64,000 nt of DNA from Stakelama sediminis (GCF_014199335.1 NZ_JACIJI010000001.1:744001-808000), one strand, 5' to 3'. Positions 37,162 to 48,379 are shown, numbered from the stretch's first letter. Program-made: numbers and translations. The notes: generated by a model not told the origin, from the sequence alone.

Positions 37162-37920
37162 ATGGCGTCTTTTTCCACCAGTGGACGGGACAGGGCAAAA
37201 GGTGCGGCCGCATCGGCGCTGACCATGGGCGTGATCGGCTTCGCGCTGGTGCGCGGGCTGGGCGTGCAGCTTCCGTCCATGGCCGAACAGGCGACACTGG
37301 CGGTATTCAACGTACCACCTCCGCCAAAGCCACCGCCGCCGGAACCGCCCAAACCGGCGCCGAAGGCCAATCCGAGGCCGGAGGGTGCTGCCGCACCGCC
37401 CAATCTGCGCGCCAAGCCGACCGAAGTTGAAGCGCCCAAGCCGATCGTTCCGATCAAGCCGCCACCTCCGCCGGTGGTTACCGCGCCCACACCGGGACCG
37501 GGCGCCGACAGCCATGCCGGGAATGCCGATATTCCGGGACCGGGCAGCGGTGCGGGCGGAGAAGGCAACGGCACGGGCAGCGGACTCGGCGGTGACGGCG
37601 ATGGCGGTGGAGGCACGCCTCCGCGCCAGATCGCGGGACGGCTCGGCTATTCCGACATTCCCCAGTCGGTGCTCGATTCAGGTAGCCGCGGCGGCACGGT
37701 CAGCGTTGCCTTCACCGTCGAACCGAACGGGCGTGTTACCGATTGCGGGATCACGCATTCCAGCGGCAACCCGGCGCTGGACGACATGACCTGCCGCCTG
37801 ATCGAAAAGCGCTTCCGCTTTCGCCCCTCCCGCAACGCGCAGGGACGCCCACGGGCCGTGACGGTGGTCGAAAATCACACATGGGTGATCGAAGACGCGC
37901 CACCGCCACGCCCCCGCTAG
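37162..37920 (+). CDS. tonB: TonB-family energy transducer
   Basis: 252 aa. One N-terminal transmembrane segment (ASALTMGVIGFALVRGLGVQ), a Pro-rich periplasmic spacer (VPPPPKPPPPEPPKPAP), a Gly-rich hinge (GPGSGAGGEGNGTGSGLGG) and a TonB C-terminal domain (RGGTVSVAFTVEPNGRVTDCG, RLIEKRFRFRPSRNAQGRP). It transmits proton-motive energy to outer-membrane TonB-dependent receptors. ExbB/ExbD are not adjacent. No strong ribosome site. Confidence 0.87.
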   Translation: MASFSTSGRDRAKGAAASALTMGVIGFALVRGLGVQLPSMAEQATLAVFNVPPPPKPPPPEPPKPAPKANPRPEGAAAPPNLRAKPTEVEAPKPIVPIKPPPPPVVTAPTPGPGADSHAGNADIPGPGSGAGGEGNGTGSGLGGDGDGGGGTPPRQIAGRLGYSDIPQSVLDSGSRGGTVSVAFTVEPNGRVTDCGITHSSGNPALDDMTCRLIEKRFRFRPSRNAQGRPRAVTVVENHTWVIEDAPPPRPR

Positions 37921-37929
37921 GGCGCCCTG

Positions 37930-38355
37930 CTATTGCAGCGTATGCGTCAGCGTAATCTCACAATTGAGGAGCTTGGAGATCGGGCAGTTTTCCTTCGCTC
38001 CCCTGGCGATTTCGGCGAACTGATCCGCCTCGACTCCCGGCACGCTGGCGGTCAAGGACAATTCCGACCTGGTCACGGTGAAGCCGTCGCCATCCTTGTC
38101 CAGCGTTACCTCGGCCTTTGTTTCCAGCGTGCCGTCGGCAAAGCCTTCCTTCGCCAGCGCGAAACTGAGTGCCATGGTGAAGCACGAGGCGTGCGCAGCC
38201 GCCACCAGTTCTTCGGGATTGGTGCCCTTTTCGTCCCCGAACCGGGTGTTGAAGCCATAGGGCGTGTCGGACAACACACCCGACTGGCTGGAGATGTGGC
38301 CACGGCCATCCTTGCCCAGTCCTTCATAGCGGGCGCTGGCGGTTTTCTTCGGCAT
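37930..38355 (-). CDS. OsmC family peroxiredoxin-like protein
   Basis: 141 aa from the ATG at 38355 (AAAGGAT before it). OsmC/Ohr proteins reduce organic and lipid hydroperoxides. Both catalytic cysteines are visible: HASCFTMAL and KENCPISKLL; TNPEELVAAAH precedes the first, which is the OsmC rather than Ohr arrangement. An exact EcfG-type promoter upstream puts it in the general stress regulon, consistent with known OsmC regulation. Confidence 0.93.
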   Translation of the reverse strand: MPKKTASARYEGLGKDGRGHISSQSGVLSDTPYGFNTRFGDEKGTNPEELVAAAHASCFTMALSFALAKEGFADGTLETKAEVTLDKDGDGFTVTRSELSLTASVPGVEADQFAEIARGAKENCPISKLLNCEITLTHTLQ

Positions 38356-38388
38356 GAAATATCCTTTCGTCGCAGGAAATATCGCCTC

Positions 38389-38424
38389 CTCAACGGCGAC
38401 ATCGGGCTCAACGGCGACATCGGG
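38389..38424. repeat. Two tandem 18-bp repeats in the osmC leader
   Basis: CTCAACGGCGACATCGGG occurs twice in tandem (38389-38406, 38407-38424). Read on the minus strand each copy supplies a CGTT, so the -10 element of the EcfG-type promoter is duplicated 18 bp downstream. Confidence 0.8.
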
Positions 38425-38434
38425 CGCCGGTTCC
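38410..38434 (-). promoter_or_regulatory. Candidate EcfG promoter of osmC
   Basis: On the minus strand GGAAC (38434-38430) is followed after 16 bp by CGTT (38413-38410). It lies between the TSUP stop codon (38439) and the osmC start (38355), giving a leader of about 50 nt. Confidence 0.75.
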
Positions 38435-38438
38435 GCCG

Positions 38439-39353
38439 CTATATATTCAATGCGATCAGATAGAGGCTGGATGCGACGATCCAGCAGCCGTCGAGCGTTT
38501 TGAGCCGTTTCGCCCCCAGCCAAAGTGCCACCGGGCGGGCGAACCAGCCGCCCACCAGCGCCCCCGGCACGGCAAGCACCACCACCTCCCACACCACATT
38601 GCCGTGCAGGATGTGAAACAATGCACCCGCAATGCAAGACAGGCTGGAAATCACCACCGCCGTACCCGCGCACAGCACCACGGGATAGTGCCGGATGAAC
38701 AGATAGAGCGCGACCAGTTCGCCCACCCCCACCGAAAATAGTGCAGTCACGAATCCTCCGGTCAGGCCGATCAGCGCCAGCACGATGAAATCGACCGGAT
38801 GGACGTGCGCATTGGCCGGTCGATGGCGATTGACGGTCCAGGTCGTGACGATCACCGCCAGCCCCAGCAGGATCGAAAATCCCTTGAACGCCAGCAGCAC
38901 GTCATGGGGATTGAACCGTGTCATCCATTGTGTCGTCAGTTCGACCGGCAACGCGCACATCAGCACAATCGCCACCACCCGCCAGAAATCGGCGAGCGTG
39001 GCCTCCCGCGCCTCTGCGGGTTGTGCGTGCAGCCCGCTTGCCCAGCGCAGCGCGCCGATCGACATGCCGAAACACTGGATCAGGAACGACGCCGCCACCA
39101 CTTGTGTGCGGTCGAGCGTCATGACCTGCATCTCGCGCAGGATGTTGAACACCGGAATGAACACCACCCCGCCGCCGGTGCCCGACGTATTGGCGATGGT
39201 CGCACCCAGCAACCCGATGCAGGGCAGGAACCACAGCGAACGCAACAGCCGCGGGTCGACGGGTGCCGCGATCCAGATGGCGGCATAGGCGATGGCCAGC
39301 GCCATCATCGCCATGCCGACCGTGCGTCGATGCCAATCGCCCATCATACGCAT
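38439..39353 (-). CDS. TSUP (TauE/SafE) family membrane transporter
   Basis: 304 aa from the ATG at 39353 (39347 and 39344 also possible). About eight hydrophobic segments; ANTSGTGGGVVFIPVF is the family's Gly-rich N-terminal motif and LTGGFVTALFSVGVGELVALY the second, internal repeat. TSUP carriers move sulfite, sulfoacetate, taurine and similar anions. Its start lies 22 bp after the cupin stop on the same strand, so the two probably form an operon. Confidence 0.85.
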   Translation of the reverse strand: MRMMGDWHRRTVGMAMMALAIAYAAIWIAAPVDPRLLRSLWFLPCIGLLGATIANTSGTGGGVVFIPVFNILREMQVMTLDRTQVVAASFLIQCFGMSIGALRWASGLHAQPAEAREATLADFWRVVAIVLMCALPVELTTQWMTRFNPHDVLLAFKGFSILLGLAVIVTTWTVNRHRPANAHVHPVDFIVLALIGLTGGFVTALFSVGVGELVALYLFIRHYPVVLCAGTAVVISSLSCIAGALFHILHGNVVWEVVVLAVPGALVGGWFARPVALWLGAKRLKTLDGCWIVASSLYLIALNI

Positions 39354-39375
39354 CGGCTCTATCGGCCCGCTTCGG

Positions 39376-39771
39376 TCAGTCCGCGCGCGGTCGATGTTCG
39401 GTGCCCAGCCCCGGCGTGATGAAAATGGCGGTCGCGCTATCTGCAACATCGGCGGTGTGCCACACGCCCGGCGGATTGATCGCATAGTCGTCGGGATGGA
39501 GCGTCCCCTGTTCCATCCGCCCGTCCGCAAATTCCTGAATCAGCGTCATCGTGCCTTCGATACAGATCACCACCTCCGCGCCATTGGGGTGCACTTCCCA
39601 ACTGTCCCAGCTTTCGGAGAAGCGATATTGCGACACCAGCCGCCCCTCCGCTCCGTCGGCGGCATGGCGTGCGCCATAGGCCCGATACCATTCCATACCG
39701 GTAAAAGGCGGTTCGGCAGTGGCCGAAGCGCCCGGCCCAAGATGGATGAAATGCTCGCTCAAATTCGGCAT
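39376..39771 (-). CDS. Cupin-domain protein
   Basis: 131 aa from the ATG at 39771; more distal starts at 39843 and 39867 exist but encode residues unlike the domain. A single cupin: SWEVHPNGAEVVICIEGTM (His and Glu of motif 1) and PPGVWHTADV (His of motif 2). Such proteins bind a metal and act as dioxygenases, isomerases or sensors; substrate unknown. Confidence 0.75.
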   Translation of the reverse strand: MPNLSEHFIHLGPGASATAEPPFTGMEWYRAYGARHAADGAEGRLVSQYRFSESWDSWEVHPNGAEVVICIEGTMTLIQEFADGRMEQGTLHPDDYAINPPGVWHTADVADSATAIFITPGLGTEHRPRAD

Positions 39772-40059
39772 GTAGCACAGGATACACCCGCCCGTGTTTT
39801 GGGCAATATCCGGTTTGATCCGATGACCTTGCCCTTGCGGCATTAGGTCGTGAACCCATAAAGCCAAAGGCCAATGCCAGCGCAGAAACTCAGTCGGCTG
39901 CTGCTAAGGGTTTTCGATAGAGGGCATCTGGTGCCTTGTTTCGCCCCGTCCGTACCCGCCGAAGCCGAAGCCAACTACTATGCGGCCGTTGAGACCCTCG
40001 ATATGGTCGCATGACTCAAATGAAAATACCTCCGGGAAAGCCGGGGCGGTTCAGCGTCG

Positions 40060-40406
40060 GTGCCGGAAACACCACCCGCAACGCCCGCGCAACTGGCCTC
40101 CGCATCGCTGCACTCAAGCGACTATCCCAGGGCGGCGATCAAAAAGGGCGAACAGGGCAGCGTGACGGTCAGCTACAGCGTAACCGAAAAGGGGGCAAGC
40201 CCGCTAATTGCACGGTCGTCCAGTCAAGCGGCTCGGCAGCACTGGATACGCAGAGCTGCACGCTGATGACGAAGCGCTTTCGCTATCATCCCGCCCGCGA
40301 TGCGCACCATCACCGTGTTGCGCAGCATATGAATCAGGTATTCGACTGGTCGCTCGGCAAATGCCCGCCGCTGGGACCGACAGATATTTGTATCACGCCA
40401 AATTAA
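40060..40406 (+). pseudogene. Frameshifted remnant of a TonB-family gene
   Basis: Two frames together give a TonB C-terminal domain. The frame from GTG 40060 reads PATPAQLASASLHSSDYPR and then AAIKKGEQGSVTVSYSVTEKG. The -1 frame continues at the GGGGG run (40191-40195) with PANCTVVQSSGSAALDTQS and CTLMTKRFRYHP, ending in VFDWSLGK before a stop at 40404. One missing G explains the shift. No signal/TM region precedes it: the 39,868-40,059 stretch holds no gene. Either a real pseudogene or a homopolymer sequencing error. Confidence 0.72.
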
Positions 40407-40414
40407 GGCGCATC

Positions 40415-40906
40415 CTACGACGCGTTGCGCTTCGCGAAATAGGCTTTCACATCGTCACCGGCGCGCTTTTGCGTGGCATGATCGAAATGCACGCCGCATT
40501 GCGTTGCAAGCTGCTGTTCGACCGCCTGTTGTTCGGCGACATAGCTTGCCACCCGGTCGGGCGAATGGTCCGGCCCCGCCCAGCCGATATCGGTCATCAC
40601 CGCGGTGGTACCGTCGGTGCGTGGGACCACCGTCAGTTCGAACTGCGGCCCGTCATCGGGAAGCCAGTATCTGAACTGCTCCGCCAGCGTGTCGGGCGCT
40701 ACGCCGAACTCATTGGCCGCGCGCTTGTGCAGGCGCCATTTGCTGCGCTCGATGGGCTGTTGCGACCGGTCGTGCAGCACATGGACAAGGCATTTCAGAT
40801 CGGGCCGGCCGGAAACCTGCGTCATGCTGCCCAGTTCATGTGCCTGCTGGCACGCGGACAGGGCCGTTGCACAGAACAACAACAAAAACGCATGTCGAAT
40901 TCGCAT
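40415..40906 (-). CDS. Hypothetical lipoprotein
   Basis: 163 aa. Lipobox ALSAC at residue about 19. The mature part has LKCLVHVLHDRSQQPIERSKW and ATQCGVHFDHATQK, two cysteines that could bond, and a mixed alpha/beta look. No family recognised. It lies 7 bp after the methionine synthase gene on the same strand, so is probably read with the methionine operon, though there is no functional link. Confidence 0.7.
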   Translation of the reverse strand: MRIRHAFLLLFCATALSACQQAHELGSMTQVSGRPDLKCLVHVLHDRSQQPIERSKWRLHKRAANEFGVAPDTLAEQFRYWLPDDGPQFELTVVPRTDGTTAVMTDIGWAGPDHSPDRVASYVAEQQAVEQQLATQCGVHFDHATQKRAGDDVKAYFAKRNAS

Positions 40907-40913
40907 AGTCGAT

Positions 40914-43601
<2,688 letters not shown>

Positions 43602-43614
43602 TATTATCCTATGT

Positions 43615-43697
43615 CGTCATCCCGGCGAAAGCCGGGATCGCGTGCCGCAAGGGCACGGATGAAGATGCTCGCGACCCCGGCTTTCGCTGGGGTGACG
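43615..43697. repeat. Long inverted repeat between the two metH genes
   Basis: CGTCATCCCGGCGAAAGCC... (28 bp from 43615) is complementary at about 25 of 28 positions to the sequence ending at 43697. GTCATCCCGGCGAAAGCCGG is a common dispersed repeat in alphaproteobacteria. It would form a stable hairpin in the polycistronic mRNA. Confidence 0.85.
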
Positions 43698-43705
43698 TTT
43701 CAAGA

Positions 43706-44752
43706 TCAGGCCGCCATGATCATCGGCTCCAGCCCGGCAAGGCGCGTACGCACCTCCACGCTCGGCAGTTCGCGCGGCGCCACGCCTTCGACTGCTTTCG
43801 CAATCGCGGCGATATGCGCGGGCGTCGATCCGCAGCAGCCGCCCAGGACATTGACCTGACCATGATCGGCCCAGCCCCTGACCAGCCCGGCCGTCGTCGC
43901 GGGCGCTTCGTCATATTCGCCCAGTTCGTTGGGCAATCCGGCATTGGGATAGACCATGATCAGCGTGTCGGCGATCTTGCTCAACGTCGCGACATGCGGG
44001 CGCAGCTGCTCCGCGCCGAACGAGCAGTTCAGCCCGATGGTCAGCGGCTTCGCGTGGCGTACCGCGTGCCAGAACGCCTCGACCGTATGGCCCGACAGGT
44101 TGCGCCCCGACAGGTCGGTCAGCGTCATCGACAGCATGATCGGCAGGTCGCGGCCCAGCACCTCGCCCGCCTCGATCGCGGCCATGATGCCCGCCTTGGC
44201 ATTCAGCGTGTCGAATACGGTTTCGATCAGGATGAAATCCGCTCCGCCCTCGACCAGCGCATCAACCTGTTCGCGATACACATCCTTCAGATAATCGAAA
44301 TCGATCTCGCGAAAGCCGGGATCGTTGACGTCCGGGCTCAGCGACAGCGTCTTGTTGGTCGGCCCGATCGCCCCTGCGACGAAGCGCGGGCGACCGTCCT
44401 TCGCGGTGAATTCGTCCGCCACCTTGCGCGCGAGTGCCGCACTGGCGACGTTGATCTCGCGCACCAGTCCTTCGGCGGCATAATCGGCCTGGCTGATGCG
44501 GTTGGCGGAAAAGGTGTTGGTTTCGGCAATATCCGCGCCCGCCTCGAAATAGGCGCGGTGAATCGCCTCGGGCACCTCCGGCTTCGTCAGCGCGAGGATG
44601 TCGTTATTGCCCTTCTGATCCTTCTCCAGCCCCAGATCGCCCGCATAATCGGCTTCGGACAGCTTGTAATTCTGGATCTCGGTGCCGAACGCCCCGTCGG
44701 TGATGAGGACACGGCTTTTCGCCTGCGCCAGAAATTGTTCGCGTGGGGTCAT
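43706..44752 (-). CDS. metH: Methionine synthase, homocysteine-binding module (split MetH)
   Basis: 348 aa from the ATG at 44752. LITDGAFGTEIQ and ETNTFSANRISQADY begin the homocysteine methyltransferase barrel; GLNCSFGAEQLRPH and GGCCGSTPAHI supply the three zinc-binding cysteines that activate homocysteine thiolate. It ends after this module with its own stop. The 105-bp gap before the next module gene holds a dispersed repeat. It forms one operon with metF upstream. Confidence 0.95.
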   Translation of the reverse strand: MTPREQFLAQAKSRVLITDGAFGTEIQNYKLSEADYAGDLGLEKDQKGNNDILALTKPEVPEAIHRAYFEAGADIAETNTFSANRISQADYAAEGLVREINVASAALARKVADEFTAKDGRPRFVAGAIGPTNKTLSLSPDVNDPGFREIDFDYLKDVYREQVDALVEGGADFILIETVFDTLNAKAGIMAAIEAGEVLGRDLPIMLSMTLTDLSGRNLSGHTVEAFWHAVRHAKPLTIGLNCSFGAEQLRPHVATLSKIADTLIMVYPNAGLPNELGEYDEAPATTAGLVRGWADHGQVNVLGGCCGSTPAHIAAIAKAVEGVAPRELPSVEVRTRLAGLEPMIMAA

Positions 44753-44861
44753 CGTCAAAAACTTCCGTTTGTGTCGAGCAAAATCGAGACACGTTGATCG
44801 TAATTCATGGCCCCGTTTCTCGACTTCGCTCGAAACCAACGGGGATGGGGGCGTATTTGAC

Positions 44862-45803
44862 CTACGCCGCTGCTTCCACCTTTGCGCCGTTGGCGCGCAG
44901 GCCTAGCAGGTGGCAGATCGCAAAGCTCAGTTCCGCGCGATTGAGCGTGTAGAAATGGAAATGCCGCACGCCGCCCGCATAGAGTTTCCGCACCATTTCC
45001 GCCGCCACCGTCGCCGCGATCAGCTTTCGCGCATCGGGATGGTCGTCGAGGCCGTCGAACAGCCGATCCATCCATGCCGGAATCTGCGCACCGCACATTC
45101 CGGCGAATTTGCGCGTCTGCGCGACATTCGAAACGGGCAGGATGCCCGGTACGATTTCCGCATCGATCCCTGCCGCTGCGGCTGCATCGCGAAAGTTGAA
45201 AAATGCTTCCGGCGAAAAGAAGAACTGCGTGATCGCACGGTTCGCGCCTGCGTCCAGCTTGCGCTTGAGATTATCGAGGTCAGCCGCCTGATCGGCCGAA
45301 TCGGGATGGCATTCAGGATAGGCCGCGACCGAGATTTCGAACGGGTGCAGCCGCTTCAGCCCCGCGACCAGATCGGCGGCATTCTGATAACCGTCCGGAC
45401 GCGCCTGAAACTTCGCGCCTTCGCTTGGCGGATCGCCGCGCAGGGCAACGATATGCCGAACGCCCGCAGCCCAATATTCCTCCGCAACCTGATTGATCTC
45501 GTCCTTCGACGCCTCGACGCAGGTCAGGTGCGCAGCGGCATTGAGCGGTGTTTCTCGCTGAATACGCGCCACCGTCGCGTGCGTCCGTTCGCGCGTCGAC
45601 CCGCCCGCGCCATAAGTGACGGACACGAAGCGCGGCCCCAGCGGCGCCAGCGTCTGGATCGACTGCCACAGTGTTTGCGCCATCTTCTCCGTCTTGGGCG
45701 GGAAGAATTCGAAACTCACCTCGGCATCGCCTGCCAGATCGGCAAATAACGGTGCATCGAGCGCGCGACGCGCCTCTTCCAACTGATCGACCGAAAGCGT
45801 CAT
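44862..45803 (-). CDS. metF: Methylenetetrahydrofolate reductase
   Basis: 313 aa. It reduces 5,10-methylene-THF to 5-methyl-THF, the methyl donor used by the downstream MetH. SFEFFPPKTEKMAQTL carries the active-site Glu, FVSVTYGAGGSTRERT is the family signature, HLTCVEASKDEI and AGANRAITQFFF follow. The ATG overlaps the ArsR-methyltransferase stop by 4 bp. The 109 bp to the metH start codon hold imperfect inverted repeats (CCCCGTT ... AACGGGG). Confidence 0.96.
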   Translation of the reverse strand: MTLSVDQLEEARRALDAPLFADLAGDAEVSFEFFPPKTEKMAQTLWQSIQTLAPLGPRFVSVTYGAGGSTRERTHATVARIQRETPLNAAAHLTCVEASKDEINQVAEEYWAAGVRHIVALRGDPPSEGAKFQARPDGYQNAADLVAGLKRLHPFEISVAAYPECHPDSADQAADLDNLKRKLDAGANRAITQFFFSPEAFFNFRDAAAAAGIDAEIVPGILPVSNVAQTRKFAGMCGAQIPAWMDRLFDGLDDHPDARKLIAATVAAEMVRKLYAGGVRHFHFYTLNRAELSFAICHLLGLRANGAKVEAAA

Positions 45804-46759
45804 GCCGCCTGCACCTCCAAACGCGCCGGGTCCGCCTTGCGTCCCAGCCAGATCTTCACCGTCAATTCGCCCCCTTCCAGCGTTTCCACCTGTACCGGCA
45901 CCAGCCCCGTATTGCGGAACCAGCCGAGAATCTGTTCATCCGAAAAGCCCAGCCGCGCATGAGCGTCGCGCGTGCGCAGTTCCTCCCGCTCATGCGGCGC
46001 GAAATCGGCGATCAGCAACCGTCCGCCGGGGCTGAGCACACGTGCCGCCTCGGCAATCGCATCCTCGGGCTGCTGCGCGAAATGCAGCACATGGTGCAGG
46101 ATCGCCGCGTCCGCCTCTTGCGCATCCAGCGGCAGCGCATAGAGGTCCGCCTGTCGCAACTCGGTATTGTTCAGCCCGTCCGCCGACAGCTTGGCGCGCG
46201 CCAGCCGCAGCATTTCGGGCGAGCGGTCGATGCCGATCGCACTGTCCGCGCGCGGCGCGAACAGTTCGAGCATCCGCCCCGTTCCCGTTCCGATATCGAG
46301 CAGCCGTCCGATCGACGCATCGCCCAGCGCCTCTGCCATCGCGGCCTCAACCTCGCTTTCGGCGATATGGAGCGAGCGGATCGCGTCCCATTCCCCGGCA
46401 TGCGCCTCGAACCACGCAGTGGCTGCCGCCGTCCGGTCCGCACGTACCGCCGCCAGTCGCGCGGTATCCGCCACTTCCCAATGATTGGGGCTGTCCGTGC
46501 CCCATTGATCGAGCGCGGCAAGGATCGGTGCCACGACCGCCTGCTCCCCCGGCGTTACGAAGACCCAGCTTCCTTCCTTGCGGCGATCGGCGAGACCCGC
46601 ATCGACCAGAATTTTTACATGCCGGGATACGCGCGGCTGGCTTTGTCCCAGCACCTGTGCGAGTTCGCCCACCGACAGTTCCATACGCCGCAACAGGGCA
46701 AGGATGCGCAGTCGCGTCGCATCCGCCAGGGCGCGGAAAATGTCGAGTGGATCGGCCAT
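45800..46759 (-). CDS. ArsR-family regulator fused to SAM-dependent methyltransferase (SahR-like)
   Basis: 319 aa. Residues 1-about 95 are a winged-helix ArsR domain (LDIFRALADATRLRILALL; LGQSQPRVSRHVKILVDAGL). Residues about 140-310 are a methyltransferase-like domain (LLDIGTGTGRMLELFAP, GIDRSPEMLRLARAKL, DAAILHHVLHF). Its operon with metF and metH and the palindrome 9 bp upstream fit SahR, the S-adenosylhomocysteine-responsive methionine regulator of proteobacteria. No metal-binding Cys pair typical of ArsR is present. Regulation by SAH or SAM is inferred. No ribosome site before the ATG, so translation may be leaderless. Confidence 0.85.
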   Translation of the reverse strand: MADPLDIFRALADATRLRILALLRRMELSVGELAQVLGQSQPRVSRHVKILVDAGLADRRKEGSWVFVTPGEQAVVAPILAALDQWGTDSPNHWEVADTARLAAVRADRTAAATAWFEAHAGEWDAIRSLHIAESEVEAAMAEALGDASIGRLLDIGTGTGRMLELFAPRADSAIGIDRSPEMLRLARAKLSADGLNNTELRQADLYALPLDAQEADAAILHHVLHFAQQPEDAIAEAARVLSPGGRLLIADFAPHEREELRTRDAHARLGFSDEQILGWFRNTGLVPVQVETLEGGELTVKIWLGRKADPARLEVQAA

Positions 46760-46768
46760 GAAAGCGGG

Positions 46769-46788
46769 ATATAAAGATTTCTTTATAT
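46769..46788. promoter_or_regulatory. Perfect palindrome, predicted SahR-like operator
   Basis: ATATAAAGA and TCTTTATAT are complementary 9-bp arms around TT. It lies 9 bp before the ATG of the ArsR-methyltransferase gene and 94 bp before the lipoprotein ATG on the other side. Position and symmetry suit autorepression by a dimeric winged-helix protein. Confidence 0.75.
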
Positions 46789-46882
46789 GCGGTCAATGCT
46801 GGAAGAATCGTTCATTCGGTTGCACTTTGACCATGCGCTGACTAGCGTCGCAGCCGTGTTTGACACAAGAAAGGGAAAGTGA

Positions 46883-47134
46883 ATGCGCAAGGGATTGATA
46901 TTGCCGGTCATGCTGGTGGGCGCGCTGGCGCTGACCGCCTGTTCCAAATCCGCCAAGGATGAAAGTGCGGCCGCCGGCAATACCGTTGTCGGCGATGCCA
47001 ACTCCACCATGAGCAACGCAGTGGACGACCTTGACGCAGCCAGCAATCAGGCGTTCGGCGCAGCACAGAACATGATGGATAACACCGCCGACGCGATGGA
47101 CAACGCCACCGATACGGATTCCGACCCGGAATAA
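46883..47134 (+). CDS. Small hypothetical lipoprotein
   Basis: 83 aa. Lipobox ALTAC at residue about 20, then an Ala/Asn/Asp-rich helical region (MSNAVDDLDAASNQAFGAAQN, shown in part: MSNAVDDLDAASNQAF). No family recognised. GGGAAAG precedes the ATG. Divergent from the methionine operon, so its promoter may share the SahR-like operator. Confidence 0.65.
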   Translation: MRKGLILPVMLVGALALTACSKSAKDESAAAGNTVVGDANSTMSNAVDDLDAASNQAFGAAQNMMDNTADAMDNATDTDSDPE

Positions 47135-47157
47135 CCGGTTCACAGGATCGAATTGGG

Positions 47158-47191
47158 CGGGGCCGCGTTCGAAGGAATGAACGCGGCCCCG
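47158..47191 (+). terminator. Terminator-like hairpin
   Basis: CGGGGCCGCGTTC pairs with GAACGCGGCCCCG (13 bp, 8-nt loop), followed by TGTCGTTT. The T tract is weak but the stem is strong. Confidence 0.65.
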
Positions 47192-47213
47192 TGTCGTTTG
47201 GGAGAAGCCCGTA

Positions 47214-47417
47214 ATGCGCAAATCTCTGCTGGTCGTTGCCCTGATCGCCCTGCCGATGACCCTGTCCGCCTGTGGCGGCTCCGGCGACGGCAGCGATTCC
47301 GCCCCCGGCGGAGTCAGCGCCGATCAGGCCAGAACATTGAACGACGCGGCCGCGATGCTTGATGCCAACAGCGTGTCGGCCAATGCGGTCGGCATCGAAC
47401 CGGAGACCAATTCATGA
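47214..47417 (+). CDS. Small hypothetical lipoprotein
   Basis: 67 aa. Lipobox TLSAC, then GGSGDGSDSAPGG and a short helical segment (SADQARTLNDAAAMLDAN). No family recognised. GGGAGAAG precedes the ATG. Its stop overlaps the start of the aldo/keto reductase by 4 bp, which indicates cotranslation. Confidence 0.65.
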   Translation: MRKSLLVVALIALPMTLSACGGSGDGSDSAPGGVSADQARTLNDAAAMLDANSVSANAVGIEPETNS

Positions 47418-48379
47418 CTGATATTCGCACGCTCGGCGCAACCGACCTGAAGACTCCGCCGATGATTCTGGGCGGTAACGTGTTCGGATGGACCGCCGAT
47501 GAAACAACCGGCTTCGCGCTGCTCGACCGCTTCGTCGAACGCGGCGGAACGATGATCGACACCGCCGATGTTTATTCGGCCTGGGTTGACGGGCATTCGG
47601 GCGGCGAGTCCGAAACCATGATCGGTAAATGGCTCAAAACGTCCGGCAAGCGAGATCGGGTGCTCATCGCGACCAAGGTCGGGATGCTGCCCGGCGAAGG
47701 CGGAGAGGGTTTGCAACCGGCGCGGATCGCCGCGGCGTGCGAGGCGTCACTGAAGCGGCTGGGAACCGACCGCATTGATCTCTACTACGCCCATCGCGAC
47801 GACGAAAACGTCCCGCAGGAAGCGGTTCTGGAAGCCTTCGGGAAACTGATCGAGGCGGGCAAGATACGCGTCCTCGGCGCATCCAATTTCCATGCCATGC
47901 GGCTGAAATCTGCGCTCGACTGTGCCACCGCCAACGATCTGCCGCACTATCACGTGCTGCAACCCGAATATAATCTGGTCAGCCGCTCCAAATTCGAGGG
48001 TGAATTGCAGGATCTGTGCATCGAGCACAATATCGGCGTCGCACCCTATTACGGCCTCGCATCAGGCTTCCTGACCGGCAAATATCGCAGCAAGGAGGAT
48101 CTCGGCAAAAGCGTGCGCGGCGGACGCATGAGCGAGCTGCTGGATGGCAAGGGACAGGATGTGCTTGCAGCCATGGACAAGGTAGCCGACGAAACCGGCG
48201 CAAGCCTCGCCCAGATCGCGCTGGCATGGCTGGCCGCACAACCGGGCGTTACCGCCCCGATCGCCAGCGCCACCAGTGTCGAACAGCTCGACGAACTGAT
48301 CGCAAGCTGGGACGTACATCTGACCGAACCGCAACTGGCGATGCTGGATGCAGCGGGACAACCCGCCCTGACCGACTGA
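47414..48379 (+). CDS. Aldo/keto reductase
   Basis: 321 aa TIM-barrel NADPH-dependent oxidoreductase. The tetrad is visible: Asp in MIDTADVYSAW, Tyr in the same segment, Lys in VLIATKVGML, His in YYAHRDDEN. It reduces aldehydes or ketones; family AKR11/12-like by eye. Coupled to the upstream lipoprotein. Confidence 0.92.
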   Translation: MTDIRTLGATDLKTPPMILGGNVFGWTADETTGFALLDRFVERGGTMIDTADVYSAWVDGHSGGESETMIGKWLKTSGKRDRVLIATKVGMLPGEGGEGLQPARIAAACEASLKRLGTDRIDLYYAHRDDENVPQEAVLEAFGKLIEAGKIRVLGASNFHAMRLKSALDCATANDLPHYHVLQPEYNLVSRSKFEGELQDLCIEHNIGVAPYYGLASGFLTGKYRSKEDLGKSVRGGRMSELLDGKGQDVLAAMDKVADETGASLAQIALAWLAAQPGVTAPIASATSVEQLDELIASWDVHLTEPQLAMLDAAGQPALTD

